A DNA stretch of 64,000 bases, taken from the NCBI RefSeq assembly GCF_944388875.1, contig NZ_CALXKQ010000014.1:1-64000 (forward strand), in the 5' to 3' direction. The DNA comes from an uncultured Brachyspira sp. Lineage in GTDB: Bacteria > Spirochaetota > Brachyspiria > Brachyspirales > Brachyspiraceae. The notes below the pieces were generated by a model. That model was given only the letters and a program-made list of their open reading frames with translations, made no database searches and was not told the DNA's origin. Every line of letters begins with the position of its first letter. Within the stretch, counting starts at the first letter, position 1. Positions 1 to 8,547 of the stretch are shown piece after piece. The translations under genes and the position numbers were made by a program.

Positions 1-77
1 AGAGTTTAGAGTTTAGAGTTTAGAGTTTAGAGTTTAGAGTTTAGAGTTTAGAGTTTAGAGTTTAGAGTTTAGAGTTT
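1..77. repeat. Heptamer tandem repeat (AGAGTTT)x11
   Basis: Eleven perfect AGAGTTT copies run from the first base of the window, so the true tract may be longer. Every reading frame on both strands meets TAG or TAA within a few units, so the tract cannot be translated. It may sit upstream of, or behind, a gene lying left of the window. A 7-bp unit is prone to slippage; any regulatory role is inference. Confidence 0.95.
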
Positions 78-125
78 CTCTTTAACCTATTTTACATAAT
101 ATCATTAAAAATATATTTTGTCAAA

Positions 126-370
126 TAGACTCGTTTCAAAACTATTTTTATTTATTAATTGTGAGGAACTACACAGTTGTACCGAGGAAGTACACAGCTC
201 CCCGCTTCTTTTGATGCCCTCACGCAGTGTGCCTTTGTAAGACATACAACCTTTTTCTAATGACTGCATATTTATATACCAAACAACAATTTATACAATA
301 TATAAAACATTATATAAAATTAAATAATTTTAATAATTAATCTTGTTAAGTAATTTTAAAACAAGTCTAA
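126..370 (+). repeat. Dispersed repeat element, copy 1 (TIR-bounded)
   Basis: The left end reads AGACTCGTTTCAAAAC and the right end TTTTAAAACAAGTCT, which are imperfect inverted repeats. Inside is an unusually GC-rich stretch (about 160-250) with GTGAGG...CCTCAC ends and two degenerate ~20-bp repeats containing TACACAG. The right part (GCATATTTATATA ... AATCTTGT.AAGTA) matches elements at 41449 and, inverted, 45259. It resembles a non-autonomous MITE or an intergenic repeat; no coding capacity was seen. Confidence 0.7.
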
Positions 371-540
371 TGTAAAATTAAGTATAATTTTTATATAAAC
401 TTCATAAATATGATGTTTTATTTCTATACACTATTAATTTTTTTGTCTATAAAATTTATACATATTATGAAATAATAAATAAAAATATATACATGAATAT
501 AATTTAAATGTATAAAAATATGACATTAAAGCAATTATAT

Positions 541-557
541 TTGGCATGATTTTTGCA
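541..557 (+). promoter_or_regulatory. Sigma-54 (-24/-12) promoter candidate for clpB
   Basis: TTGGCATGATTTTTGCA matches the RpoN consensus TGGCAC-N5-TTGCA at nearly every position. The invariant GG (543-544) and GC (555-556) are exactly 10 bases apart. Transcription would start near 568, about 100 bases before clpB. The rpoN gene lies in this window at 28910. No enhancer-binding site or activator was identified. Confidence 0.6.
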
Positions 558-624
558 TACATATAAATATAGCAATTAAATGCTCAGAACAAATTATTTA
601 ATTAAACTTAAATAATTAATTTAT

Positions 625-664
625 AAAGGAGTAAGGCGGTATTAAAAAGCCGTCTATTAATTAG
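625..664 (+). promoter_or_regulatory. Misplaced Shine-Dalgarno with possible ATT mini-ORF before clpB
   Basis: A perfect AAAGGAG (625-631) lies 36 bases before the clpB ATG, too far to serve it directly. Nine bases after it is ATT (641), opening seven codons that end in TAG (662-664), three bases before the clpB ATG. Translation of this mini-ORF could deliver ribosomes to clpB, whose own ATG lacks a good Shine-Dalgarno. Use of ATT as a start is inference. Confidence 0.3.
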
Positions 665-667
665 AAT

Positions 668-3247
668 ATGGATTATAATAAATATACAATAAAAGCCCAA
701 GAAGCTATAAATGAAGCTGCAAATATAGCAAATGGTGAAGATCATAATGAAATAAAAAGCGAACACTTACTTCTAGCATTGTTAAAACAAGAAGACGGAC
801 TTATTCAGCCTTTAGTAGAGAGAATAGGTGTTCCTATAAATACATTAATAGATAAAACTCAGAGATTAGTTGATGAAAATGTCAAAGTAACAGGTGAAAA
901 TGTTCAATTACATTTATCATCTAATGCTGGTAAAATTTTGGCAAAAGCAGAAAAAGAAGCCAATGCTTTAAAAGATCAGTATGTATCTACAGAGCATATA
1001 TTCTTAGCACTTGTAGAAGCTGACAATAAAGCAGGAGATATGCTAAGAAAAAGCGGAATATCTAAAAAAGAAGTTTTAAGTGCATTAAAAGTATTAAGAA
1101 ACGGTCAAAGAGTTAACAGCCAAGACCCAGAAGCAAAAATGCAGGCACTTGATAAATACTGCCGCGATTTAACAGAATTGGCTAAAGAAGGAAAAATAGA
1201 CCCTGTTATAGGACGTGATGAAGAGATAAGACGCGTTATGCAGGTATTATCAAGAAGAACAAAAAATAATCCTGTACTTATAGGTGAGCCTGGAGTTGGT
1301 AAAACAGCTATTGTTGAGGGACTTGCTAGGAGAATAGTTTCTCAAGATGTACCTGAAGGACTTAAAGATAAAAGACTATTATCTTTAGATTTAGGAGCAT
1401 TAGTAGCTGGTGCTAAATTCAGAGGGGAGTTTGAAGAGAGATTAAAAGCTGTCATTACTGAAATAGAAAAATCAGAAGGTAACATAATATTATTTATAGA
1501 TGAGCTTCATACTTTGGTTGGAGCTGGTGCTACTGAAGGGGCAATGGACGCTTCTAATTTATTAAAACCTGCATTAGCAAGAGGTGAATTAAGAGCAATA
1601 GGTGCTACTACTTTAGATGAATACAGAAAATATATAGAAAAAGATAAAGCCCTTGAAAGAAGATTCCAGCAGGTTTATTGTAAAGAGCCTAGCGTTGAAG
1701 ATACTATTTCAATATTAAGAGGATTAAAAGATAAATACGAAGTTCATCATGGTGTAAGAATAAAAGATGATGCCTTAGTTGCTGCTGCTGTATTGTCAAA
1801 TAGATATATAACAAATAGATTCTTACCAGACAAAGCTATTGACTTGGTAGATGAAGCTGCAAGCCAATTAAAAATAGAAATAGACAGTCAGCCTACTGAA
1901 CTTGATAAATTGGAAAGAAAAATATTACAGCTTAATATAGAAAAACAAGCTCTTTCAAAAGAAAATGACGCTGCTTCTAAAGAAAGATTAGAAAAACTTG
2001 AAAAAGAATTATCCGAGCTTTCTGAAGAACGCAATGCTATGAAGCTTCAATGGGACAATGAAAAAGGAAGAATTGAAGAAACTAGAAAATTAAAAGAAGA
2101 ACTTGAAGAGTTAAATATAAAAGAAACTCAATATACAAGAGAAGGAAATTTAGCAAAAGCTGCTGAGATAAAATACGGTAAAATTCCAGAACTTCAGAAA
2201 AAACTTGAAGAAGCTTCTAAAGTAATGGAAGATGCCAAAAACTCAGATAAAAAAAGACTTTTAAGAGAAGAGATTTCTGAAGATGATATAGCTAGAGTTA
2301 TATCCGTATGGACTGGAATACCTGTAAGTAAAATGCTTGCTAGTGAAAAACAAAAATACTTGCAGCTTGAAGAAGTATTACATAAGAGAGTTGTAGGACA
2401 AGATGAGGCTATTACTTCCGTTGCTGATGCTATTAGAAGAAACAGAGCTGGACTTTCTGATGAAAATAAACCGCTTGGAAGTTTCTTGTTTATAGGACCT
2501 ACTGGTGTTGGTAAAACTGAGCTTGCTAAAACTCTTGCGGACTTCTTGTTCAGTGATGAGAAAGCATTAACAAGAATAGATATGAGTGAGTATATGGAGA
2601 AATTCTCAGTTACTAGACTTATAGGAGCTCCTCCTGGATATGTTGGTTACGATGAAGGCGGACAATTAACAGAGGCTGTAAGAAGAAGACCTTATTCTGT
2701 TATACTTTTTGATGAGATAGAAAAAGCTCATCCAGATGTATTTAATGTTCTTCTTCAAGTATTAGATGACGGAAGACTCACAGACGGACAAGGAAGAATA
2801 GTAGATTTTAAAAATGCTATTATCATAATGACTAGTAATTTGGGTTCTGATTTGATTCTTGAGGCTAATGATATAAAAGACATAAAAGAAAAAATTCAGG
2901 AACTATTAAAAATGTCATTCAGACCAGAGTTCTTAAACAGAATAGATGAGATAATAACATTTACTAGACTTGATAAAAAATACATTGCTGAGATAGTAAG
3001 AAATCAAATAGCAAGAGTTGCTAACAGACTTAAAGACAGAAGAATAACTTTAGATGTAAGCGATGAAGCTATAGATTATATTGCTGATATTGGTTATGAT
3101 CCTCAATTTGGGGCAAGACCATTGAAAAGAGCTATACAAAACTATATAGAAAATCCTCTAGCTAAAGAAATGCTTGCAGGCAAATATTTAGAAGGAGATA
3201 CTATAAAAGTAAAAAAATCTGGAGATAGTTTAGTATTTGAAAAATAA
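668..3247 (+). CDS. clpB: ATP-dependent disaggregase ClpB
   Basis: ClpB is a cytoplasmic hexameric AAA+ chaperone that pulls polypeptides out of aggregates together with DnaK. The 859-residue length is normal for the family. In order: Clp-N repeats (about 1-145), AAA+ module 1 with Walker A GEPGVGKT at 206-213 and Walker B IILFIDE near 273-279, a long charged coiled-coil M domain (about 405-530) that separates ClpB from ClpA and ClpC, AAA+ module 2 with Walker A GPTGVGKT at 610-617, and the C-terminal small domain. The start is fixed by the family-typical N-terminus [14 protein letters not shown] sigma-54-like promoter lies upstream and a strong hairpin terminator follows. Confidence 0.98.
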   Translation: MDYNKYTIKAQEAINEAANIANGEDHNEIKSEHLLLALLKQEDGLIQPLVERIGVPINTLIDKTQRLVDENVKVTGENVQLHLSSNAGKILAKAEKEANALKDQYVSTEHIFLALVEADNKAGDMLRKSGISKKEVLSALKVLRNGQRVNSQDPEAKMQALDKYCRDLTELAKEGKIDPVIGRDEEIRRVMQVLSRRTKNNPVLIGEPGVGKTAIVEGLARRIVSQDVPEGLKDKRLLSLDLGALVAGAKFRGEFEERLKAVITEIEKSEGNIILFIDELHTLVGAGATEGAMDASNLLKPALARGELRAIGATTLDEYRKYIEKDKALERRFQQVYCKEPSVEDTISILRGLKDKYEVHHGVRIKDDALVAAAVLSNRYITNRFLPDKAIDLVDEAASQLKIEIDSQPTELDKLERKILQLNIEKQALSKENDAASKERLEKLEKELSELSEERNAMKLQWDNEKGRIEETRKLKEELEELNIKETQYTREGNLAKAAEIKYGKIPELQKKLEEASKVMEDAKNSDKKRLLREEISEDDIARVISVWTGIPVSKMLASEKQKYLQLEEVLHKRVVGQDEAITSVADAIRRNRAGLSDENKPLGSFLFIGPTGVGKTELAKTLADFLFSDEKALTRIDMSEYMEKFSVTRLIGAPPGYVGYDEGGQLTEAVRRRPYSVILFDEIEKAHPDVFNVLLQVLDDGRLTDGQGRIVDFKNAIIIMTSNLGSDLILEANDIKDIKEKIQELLKMSFRPEFLNRIDEIITFTRLDKKYIAEIVRNQIARVANRLKDRRITLDVSDEAIDYIADIGYDPQFGARPLKRAIQNYIENPLAKEMLAGKYLEGDTIKVKKSGDSLVFEK

Positions 3248-3260
3248 TTTATAATAATAA

Positions 3261-3298
3261 AAAAGGCTATATAATTTCTTATATAGCCTTTTGTTTTT
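3261..3298. terminator. Bidirectional terminator between clpB and floA
   Basis: There is a perfect 14-bp stem (3261-3274 with 3279-3292) and a 4-base loop. T-rich sequence follows on the plus strand and the A run at its foot provides a U-tract on the minus strand. It serves the convergent clpB and floA. Confidence 0.9.
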
Positions 3299-3314
3299 AT
3301 TAACATAATATCAA

Positions 3315-4331
3315 TTACTGTTTAGTGCTTGAAGAATTATTATTTTTACTTGAAGAATCCATACCTGAAATACTGTAACGCATCTCTGTATCAGCCATAA
3401 CATTTTTCATATTATAATAATCTAACACACCAATATTGCCTTTTTTAAGTGCTTCAGCAATAGCTAAAGGCAATTGTGATTCTGCTTCTACTACTTTAGC
3501 TTTCATCTCTTCTACCATAGCACGCATTTCCTGTTCTCTAGCAATAGCCATAACTCTTCTCTCTTCTGCTTTAGCCTGAGCAATTTTTTTATCAGCTTCA
3601 GCTTGGTCAATCTGTAAGAAAGCACCAATATTACTTCCAACATCAACATCAGCAATATCTATAGAAAGTATTTCAAAAGCAGTACCTGAATCCAATCCTT
3701 TCGCAAGAACAACCTGAGAAATTCTATCAGGATTTTCCAAAACTTCCTTATGAGATGATGAACTTCCTATTGTAGTAACTATACCCTCTCCTACTCTTGC
3801 AATAATTGTTTCCTCTCCTGCTCCTCCTACAAGTCTGTTAATATTAGTTCTAACAGTAACTCTCGCAGTAGCTTTAACCTGAATACCATCTTTAGCAACG
3901 GCAGCAATTAAAGGAGTGGCAATTACTCTAGGAGAAACTGAAGTTCTTATAGCATCAACTAAATCCCTTCCAGCCAAATCAATAGCAGCAGCACGCTCAA
4001 AACTCAAATCTAAAGAAGCCTTGTCAGCAGCTATCAAAGCATCAGCAACCGCAGTAGGATTGCCGCCTGCTAAATAATGTGCCTCAAGTTCATTGCTTCC
4101 TATTTTTAAACCAGCTTTCCATAATTTTATTTGATTTAAAACTATTAAAGACGGATTAACTCTTCTTAAACGCATTGTAAGTAATGTTATCATATTTATC
4201 CTTACGCCTGAAAATAAAGCCGTTACCCAAAGACCTATAGGGAAAAAGCGTAAGAAGATAAGTAAAAATATAAATATTATTACTATACCTACAAACATTG
4301 GAATAATAGGCATATAACCAAAATCAAACAT
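3315..4331 (-). CDS. floA: Flotillin-like membrane scaffold FloA
   Basis: This 338-residue protein has the FloA/YqfA layout. A hydrophobic hairpin-like segment (about 5-40) anchors it on the inner face of the membrane. A PHB/SPFH domain follows, then an Ala/Glu-rich C-terminal coiled coil (about 235-300, [19 protein letters not shown]). FloA organises ordered membrane microdomains and affects secretion and signalling. The start has a strong Shine-Dalgarno (AAGGAGG). The gene lies 30 bases downstream of pyrH on the same strand and probably shares its transcript. The Ser/Asn-rich tail is ordinary low-complexity sequence. Confidence 0.93.
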   Translation of the reverse strand: MFDFGYMPIIPMFVGIVIIFIFLLIFLRFFPIGLWVTALFSGVRINMITLLTMRLRRVNPSLIVLNQIKLWKAGLKIGSNELEAHYLAGGNPTAVADALIAADKASLDLSFERAAAIDLAGRDLVDAIRTSVSPRVIATPLIAAVAKDGIQVKATARVTVRTNINRLVGGAGEETIIARVGEGIVTTIGSSSSHKEVLENPDRISQVVLAKGLDSGTAFEILSIDIADVDVGSNIGAFLQIDQAEADKKIAQAKAEERRVMAIAREQEMRAMVEEMKAKVVEAESQLPLAIAEALKKGNIGVLDYYNMKNVMADTEMRYSISGMDSSSKNNNSSSTKQ

Positions 4332-4361
4332 AAAAAACCTCCTTAAAATTAAATAAATATA

Positions 4362-5066
4362 TTAATTATGAACATAAGTTCCTATAGCCTCACCTGAAAT
4401 AGCTTTTGTAATATTGCCCATTTTATTCATATTGAATACTCTTATAGGCATGCCGTTATCATTAGCCATAGCAAAAGCTGTCATATCCATAACACGCAAA
4501 TTATTATTAATAGCTTCTTTAAATGTTATTTCATCATACATTTTAGCATCTTTATTAGTTTTAGGGTCTTTATCGTATACCCCATCAACATTAGTTCCTT
4601 TTAATACTATAGATGCCCCTATTTCTAATGCTCTTAATATAGCAGTACTGTCTGTTGTAAAATAAGGATTTGAAGTGCCTCCTGCTATAATCAAAACATT
4701 TCCGCGTTCTAATATACGAATAGCTTTATCCCTCTCAAAACCTTCTATCATTCCTTCTATATTAAAAGCAGAGAGTATCTGAGTAGGAGTCCCAGCAGCC
4801 ATAAATCTATCTTTCAAAGCTATAGCATTCATTATTGTAGCAAGCATACCCATAGAATCAGCAGTAGCTCTAACCATTCCAGTTTTATCAGAAAGCTGCA
4901 TACCCCTGAAAATATTACCGCCTCCAACTACTACAGCTATTTGAGTATTATTTCCAGATTCTTTCATTTCTAATGCTATTCTATCAACAACATTATTATC
5001 TATACCGTAATTTTTCTGACCAAGTAAAGCCTCTCCAGATATTTTAAGCAATACTGTTTTTTTCAT
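4362..5066 (-). CDS. pyrH: UMP kinase PyrH
   Basis: PyrH phosphorylates UMP to UDP, the committed step to UTP and CTP, as a cytoplasmic hexamer of the amino-acid-kinase fold. The 234 residues cover the whole family length: LKISGEAL phosphate-binding N-terminus, GGGNIFRG, TADSMGMLATIMNAIALKD and the C-terminal RVFNM region. Upstream on the minus strand are the acetyltransferase (5213) and the lipoprotein (5723). PyrH is usually beside tsf and frr; neither is present here. Confidence 0.96.
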   Translation of the reverse strand: MKKTVLLKISGEALLGQKNYGIDNNVVDRIALEMKESGNNTQIAVVVGGGNIFRGMQLSDKTGMVRATADSMGMLATIMNAIALKDRFMAAGTPTQILSAFNIEGMIEGFERDKAIRILERGNVLIIAGGTSNPYFTTDSTAILRALEIGASIVLKGTNVDGVYDKDPKTNKDAKMYDEITFKEAINNNLRVMDMTAFAMANDNGMPIRVFNMNKMGNITKAISGEAIGTYVHN

Positions 5067-5212
5067 TTATTATAACCTCTTCATTCTTTATGAATTAAAA
5101 TTATTTGCTATTATACTATTTTTTTCTATATTATCAATATTAAACTATTTTCAATAATAAAATTTTTTCAGTTATTAAATAATTAAAGCGATTTTTTATA
5201 TATTATTATAAA

Positions 5213-5716
5213 TCATTCTTCAGCAAATTTTTTCAAATTATTATGGCTTAACCTATATGTAGTCCATTCTTTCATCTGAGAAGCATTTAATGATAAATAA
5301 AAATCAATACTCGGTTTATTCCAATCTAAACACTGCCAATCAAGTCTTTCGCATCCTCTTTCTACTGTAATTTCAGCTAATTTTTTTAATAAAGACTTAC
5401 CATATCCTAAACCTCTGTAATTTGGACTTATATATAAATCTTCTAAATATATGCCAGCTTTTCCTAAAAAAGTTGAAAAATTATGAAAGAATAAAGCGTA
5501 TCCTATTTCAATATCATCTTCTAAAGCTATTAAAACTTCTGCCTTTTTCTTTTCAAATATCCACTCTTTCAATATATCTTCAGTTGCTGTAACCTCATGC
5601 TCTAATTTCTCATAAGCAGCAAGCTCTTTTATAAATCTTAATATTGCAGGTATATCTTTTACTTCAGCAAATCTAATACTAAATTTTTTTTCTTTACTCA
5701 TATTTTCTTGTACCAT
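5213..5716 (-). CDS. GNAT acetyltransferase, SSAT-like
   Basis: This is a GCN5-related N-acetyltransferase. The acetyl-CoA loop RGLGYGK follows YISPNYR, and the C-terminus WNKPSIDFYLSLNA resembles spermidine/spermine and diamine acetyltransferases, so a polyamine or thialysine substrate is possible. The 167-residue length is typical. It starts 6 bases after the upstream lipoprotein stop with no clear Shine-Dalgarno, which suggests translational coupling. An internal Met at 5701 is an alternative start. The substrate is not decided by sequence. Confidence 0.85.
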   Translation of the reverse strand: MVQENMSKEKKFSIRFAEVKDIPAILRFIKELAAYEKLEHEVTATEDILKEWIFEKKKAEVLIALEDDIEIGYALFFHNFSTFLGKAGIYLEDLYISPNYRGLGYGKSLLKKLAEITVERGCERLDWQCLDWNKPSIDFYLSLNASQMKEWTTYRLSHNNLKKFAEE

Positions 5717-5722
5717 AAATTA

Positions 5723-7204
5723 TTATTTTTCAATCAGCCATTCATCACCATATTTTTTAACCTCTAAAATTACAGACTCTCCTGCCTCATTACTTATGCA
5801 TAGAGAATCTTCATTATAATTTACTACATTTTTAAGCGTAATTTCATTAGTTATAATATTAAGATAATAATCAATTTCCTGAGTAGCTAAAAACCAGTCT
5901 GCTTCCATACCCTCAACAGCTCCGTCATTTTGTTTATTTTCTTCCAAATTATTTTTTATATCTTCAAAACTATTTTCTAAATTTTTAATATAATTGTCAG
6001 AAAAATATCCTGAATTTTTAAATTTAGCTATATATAGATATACATTTTCCATATTAATCTCATAATATCCGCCGCCCTCAAAATCAAAATCTACAATTTT
6101 ATTAAAAATATCATTTAATTCACTGTAATTTTCAGCATACCATCTGCAGGCATTATAATATGCTTTTTCTTTAGTGCTTTTATCATTAGCATCTACAGCA
6201 TCTGCCATTTCAGTAGATTTTTTATATATACCAATAAACCCATAGCTTCCGTTAGGCTCTGTTACCATAATAGTATCATAACTTATGGGCTGAATAGATA
6301 TAATATAACCTCCATCAGCACCTACAACCTCTTCATAATCTAAAGTCTGAGAACCTATACCGCAATTAGGTTCAACATACTGATTCTCTTCTAATACCAT
6401 TTTACTAACATCTGTACTTTGAATATTAGTTATTGTTTGTCCGTTTTCATCTGTAGTTACATTGATAGCATAGAAATAGAATGTTCCGTCATCATTTTTC
6501 TTTAATTCAATAGAAGCATTATAACCATTTGTATACACATTATCAAAATTATAATTATTAATATCACCTACTTCTTCTGGTTTGTAATCTGATTCTGATA
6601 TCAATATACCTTCCAGTCTTTCATTATATTCCTGAAAAGTTACATCTTCTTTATTCTCATAAGGAAAATTATCAAAGTTAGGATTTTCTTTTACTTCTCT
6701 GTAATAGTAATTAGAATAATAATTTTCCTTTTCCCATTTACTCATTATAGTTTCATTAGGATCGCTTTCATATCCTTCATAATTATCTTCATAAAGAATT
6801 CCATCTTTTACAGAAAAACCTTTATAATTTGTAGCTATATTACTTGGTCCTTTTTCGTACTTATCCTGTATATTATAAAGTTCATAATAATAAGCATTAG
6901 TTGAGTCTTTTGAAGATTCAAATATATAATTTTTATCTTCTCTATAACTTCCATACTCGAATACATATTCTATATCACCGTTATCTTTGAAAGTGTATTT
7001 AGCACTGCCGCTTATAATTATTTTATTTTTTACCTTTTCTAAAAATGCTGAATCTTCTTTTGATAATATTTTTTCTGCTTGCATAGTTTCATTTGACTGT
7101 ACTGCTTCATTTGTATTAGCAGTATTAGCTTGATTATCAGTTTTATTATTGCATTGAATTATAATTAAAGACATTATTGTAATTAATAAAAATATTTTCT
7201 TCAT
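5723..7204 (-). CDS. Lipoprotein of unknown function
   Basis: The N-terminus is a lipoprotein signal: KK, a hydrophobic stretch and Cys18 after IIIQ (a relaxed spirochaetal lipobox), followed by an Asn/Thr/Glu-rich tether. The 493-residue body is rich in Tyr, Asn, Glu and Asp and has no motif I recognise. Pairs of aromatic residues within short polar segments suggest a beta-rich extracytoplasmic fold. It is first in a minus-strand run with the GNAT gene and probably carries the promoter. It is likely membrane-anchored, in the periplasm or at the surface. Confidence 0.8.
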   Translation of the reverse strand: MKKIFLLITIMSLIIIQCNNKTDNQANTANTNEAVQSNETMQAEKILSKEDSAFLEKVKNKIIISGSAKYTFKDNGDIEYVFEYGSYREDKNYIFESSKDSTNAYYYELYNIQDKYEKGPSNIATNYKGFSVKDGILYEDNYEGYESDPNETIMSKWEKENYYSNYYYREVKENPNFDNFPYENKEDVTFQEYNERLEGILISESDYKPEEVGDINNYNFDNVYTNGYNASIELKKNDDGTFYFYAINVTTDENGQTITNIQSTDVSKMVLEENQYVEPNCGIGSQTLDYEEVVGADGGYIISIQPISYDTIMVTEPNGSYGFIGIYKKSTEMADAVDANDKSTKEKAYYNACRWYAENYSELNDIFNKIVDFDFEGGGYYEINMENVYLYIAKFKNSGYFSDNYIKNLENSFEDIKNNLEENKQNDGAVEGMEADWFLATQEIDYYLNIITNEITLKNVVNYNEDSLCISNEAGESVILEVKKYGDEWLIEK

Positions 7205-7464
7205 ATATCTTTCCTTAATACTATTAAAATAAGTATACTATATAGACGTATTTATTTCAATATATAATTATTCCAACTATATTAGACAGTTTGTTTATAA
7301 AAAACATTTAGCATGTTAATATTTTTATATAATTTTTTGTGCGGATTAATCAAAAGTATTAAATGTTTATAAAAATAAAAACAATAATATCTTTATATAA
7401 GATTATCGCTTTTATAATTTATAGTATTTTACTTATTAAAAATCTGCAAAATTTTAAAAAAGTG

Positions 7465-7496
7465 TTGAATTATTTACTTTAATAGTATACTATAAT
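7465..7496 (+). promoter_or_regulatory. Promoter abutting the first pentamer leader ORF
   Basis: TTGAAT (7465-7470) is followed by overlapping -10 candidates TATACT (7486-7491, 15-base spacer) and TATAAT (7491-7496, 20-base spacer). Either places the transcript start within a few bases of the ATG at 7503, giving an almost leaderless mRNA. Confidence 0.5.
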
Positions 7497-7502
7497 TTAG
7501 AA

Positions 7503-7700
7503 ATGAATATTAATTACATATATGATACTTTGGGCTTAATCTTTACAAGCCAAGCCAAGCCAAGCCAAGCCAAGCCAAGCCAAGCCAAGCCAAGCCAAGC
7601 CAAGCCAAGCCAAGCCAAGCCAACTAATATAATAATCTTTATTTTAAAAAATTACATAAACCTAACAATCAGTGTTAGATATTTTTGTTTGAAAAAATAG
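7503..7700 (+). CDS. Phase-variable leader peptide (CAAGC repeat), putative
   Basis: This is a 65-codon ORF whose ATG lies about 6 bases after a -10 box and has no Shine-Dalgarno. The repeat is read as SQAKP pentapeptides. Past the tract this frame stays open for 78 bases and ends in TAG (7698-7700), which is itself part of the Shine-Dalgarno (TAGGAG) of the methyltransferase gene. The other two frames stop at once (TAA 7625-7627 and 7630-7632). The arrangement suggests that a leader in phase couples translation to the next gene. It could be a chance ORF, but the same layout recurs at 17724. Confidence 0.4.
   Translation: MNINYIYDTLGLIFTSQAKPSQAKPSQAKPSQAKPSQAKPTNIIIFILKNYINLTISVRYFCLKK
7546..7620 (+). 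repeat. Pentanucleotide tract (CAAGC)x15
   Basis: There are 15 perfect CAAGC units followed by a partial CAAC. The unit length is not a multiple of 3, so slippage by one unit changes the reading frame. It lies inside the 7503-7700 leader ORF, about 90 bases before the methyltransferase start. Confidence 0.98.
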
Positions 7701-7708
7701 GAGCAATA

Positions 7709-8467
7709 ATGGATATAAAAACTATCAATAATTTTTTATGGTGGGTACCATTTAAAGAAATAAGAAATTATCTAAAAAATGCTGTCAATGAAAATATTTA
7801 TTTAAATAATAAATATTCATTTTTAAAAAATATTATAGAAATAAATAATGATATAAAATTTAAAAGCCAATATGATCAAGATTTTTTGGTATATGAGTAT
7901 TTTAATGGTAAAAAAAATGGATTTTTTATAGATATAGGAGCTCATAATGGTGAATGGATTAATAATACTTATATATTTGAAAAATTAGGGTGGAATGGTA
8001 TTTGTATAGAAGCAGATCCTGATAATTTTGAACTTTTAAAAAAGAATAGAAAATGTTATACATATAATTTTGCTATTAATAGTGAAAATTCAGATAGTAT
8101 TAAATTTATTAAATCTAAAGTAGATGCTTTAAATGTTTTAGAAAAACATTGCTCTGATGAGCATGCCAAAAGAATAAAATCTGAAGCAAAAATAGATAAT
8201 TTAGAATATATAAATATTAAATCTATTACTTTTAATGATTTAATGAAGAATTATCATAGTGAAATAAAATATATAGATTTTTTATCTCTTGATATTGAAG
8301 GAGGAGAGTTAGATATATTGAAGACTATAGATTTTAATACTTATAGCTTTGGGCTTTTAACAATTGAAAATAATGAAAAAGAAAATACACTAATTGACTT
8401 TATGAAAACTAAAGGATATAAAGTTTTAATTGATATAGGCTGTGATATTTTATTTGTAAAAGAATAA
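7709..8467 (+). CDS. FkbM-family methyltransferase
   Basis: This is a SAM-dependent O-methyltransferase of the FkbM type, a family that commonly methylates surface sugars. FIDIGAHNGEW (73-83) is the SAM-binding motif I, EADPDN (101-106) the acidic motif II, and LDIEGGELDIL the FkbM hallmark. The start is the ATG with AGGAG 5 bases upstream; a TTG at 7685 is less likely. The 252 residues begin with FLWWVPFKEIRN (9-20), a tag also seen in the glycosyltransferase at 17905. The upstream pentamer leader suggests phase-variable expression. It is monocistronic with its own terminator. Confidence 0.85.
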   Translation: MDIKTINNFLWWVPFKEIRNYLKNAVNENIYLNNKYSFLKNIIEINNDIKFKSQYDQDFLVYEYFNGKKNGFFIDIGAHNGEWINNTYIFEKLGWNGICIEADPDNFELLKKNRKCYTYNFAINSENSDSIKFIKSKVDALNVLEKHCSDEHAKRIKSEAKIDNLEYINIKSITFNDLMKNYHSEIKYIDFLSLDIEGGELDILKTIDFNTYSFGLLTIENNEKENTLIDFMKTKGYKVLIDIGCDILFVKE

Positions 8468-8486
8468 TATTAACAATTTTATTATA

Positions 8487-8524
8487 AAAGCTGCAGTATT
8501 TACTCAAAACTGCAGCTTTCTTTT
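8487..8524. terminator. Terminator between FkbM gene and purL
   Basis: A perfect 11-bp stem AAAGCTGCAGT/ACTGCAGCTTT (8487-8497 and 8509-8519) is followed by CTTTTT. It lies between convergent genes and is probably used from both sides. Confidence 0.88.
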
Positions 8525-8547
8525 TATATTATATATTTAATAATTGT

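Noticed and set aside
160-260. tRNA or other known structured RNA in the GC-rich patch
   Set aside because: No cloverleaf or known riboswitch signature; the patch is the core of a repeat element.
7546-7620. CRISPR array
   Set aside because: Units are 5-bp perfect tandem repeats without spacers. No cas genes are present in the window.
7503-8467. Leader peptide and FkbM protein as one gene switched by frameshift within the coding sequence
   Set aside because: In the gene's own frame a TAA lies at 7625-7627, between the tract and the start, so no repeat number can fuse them. The same holds at 17761-17905.
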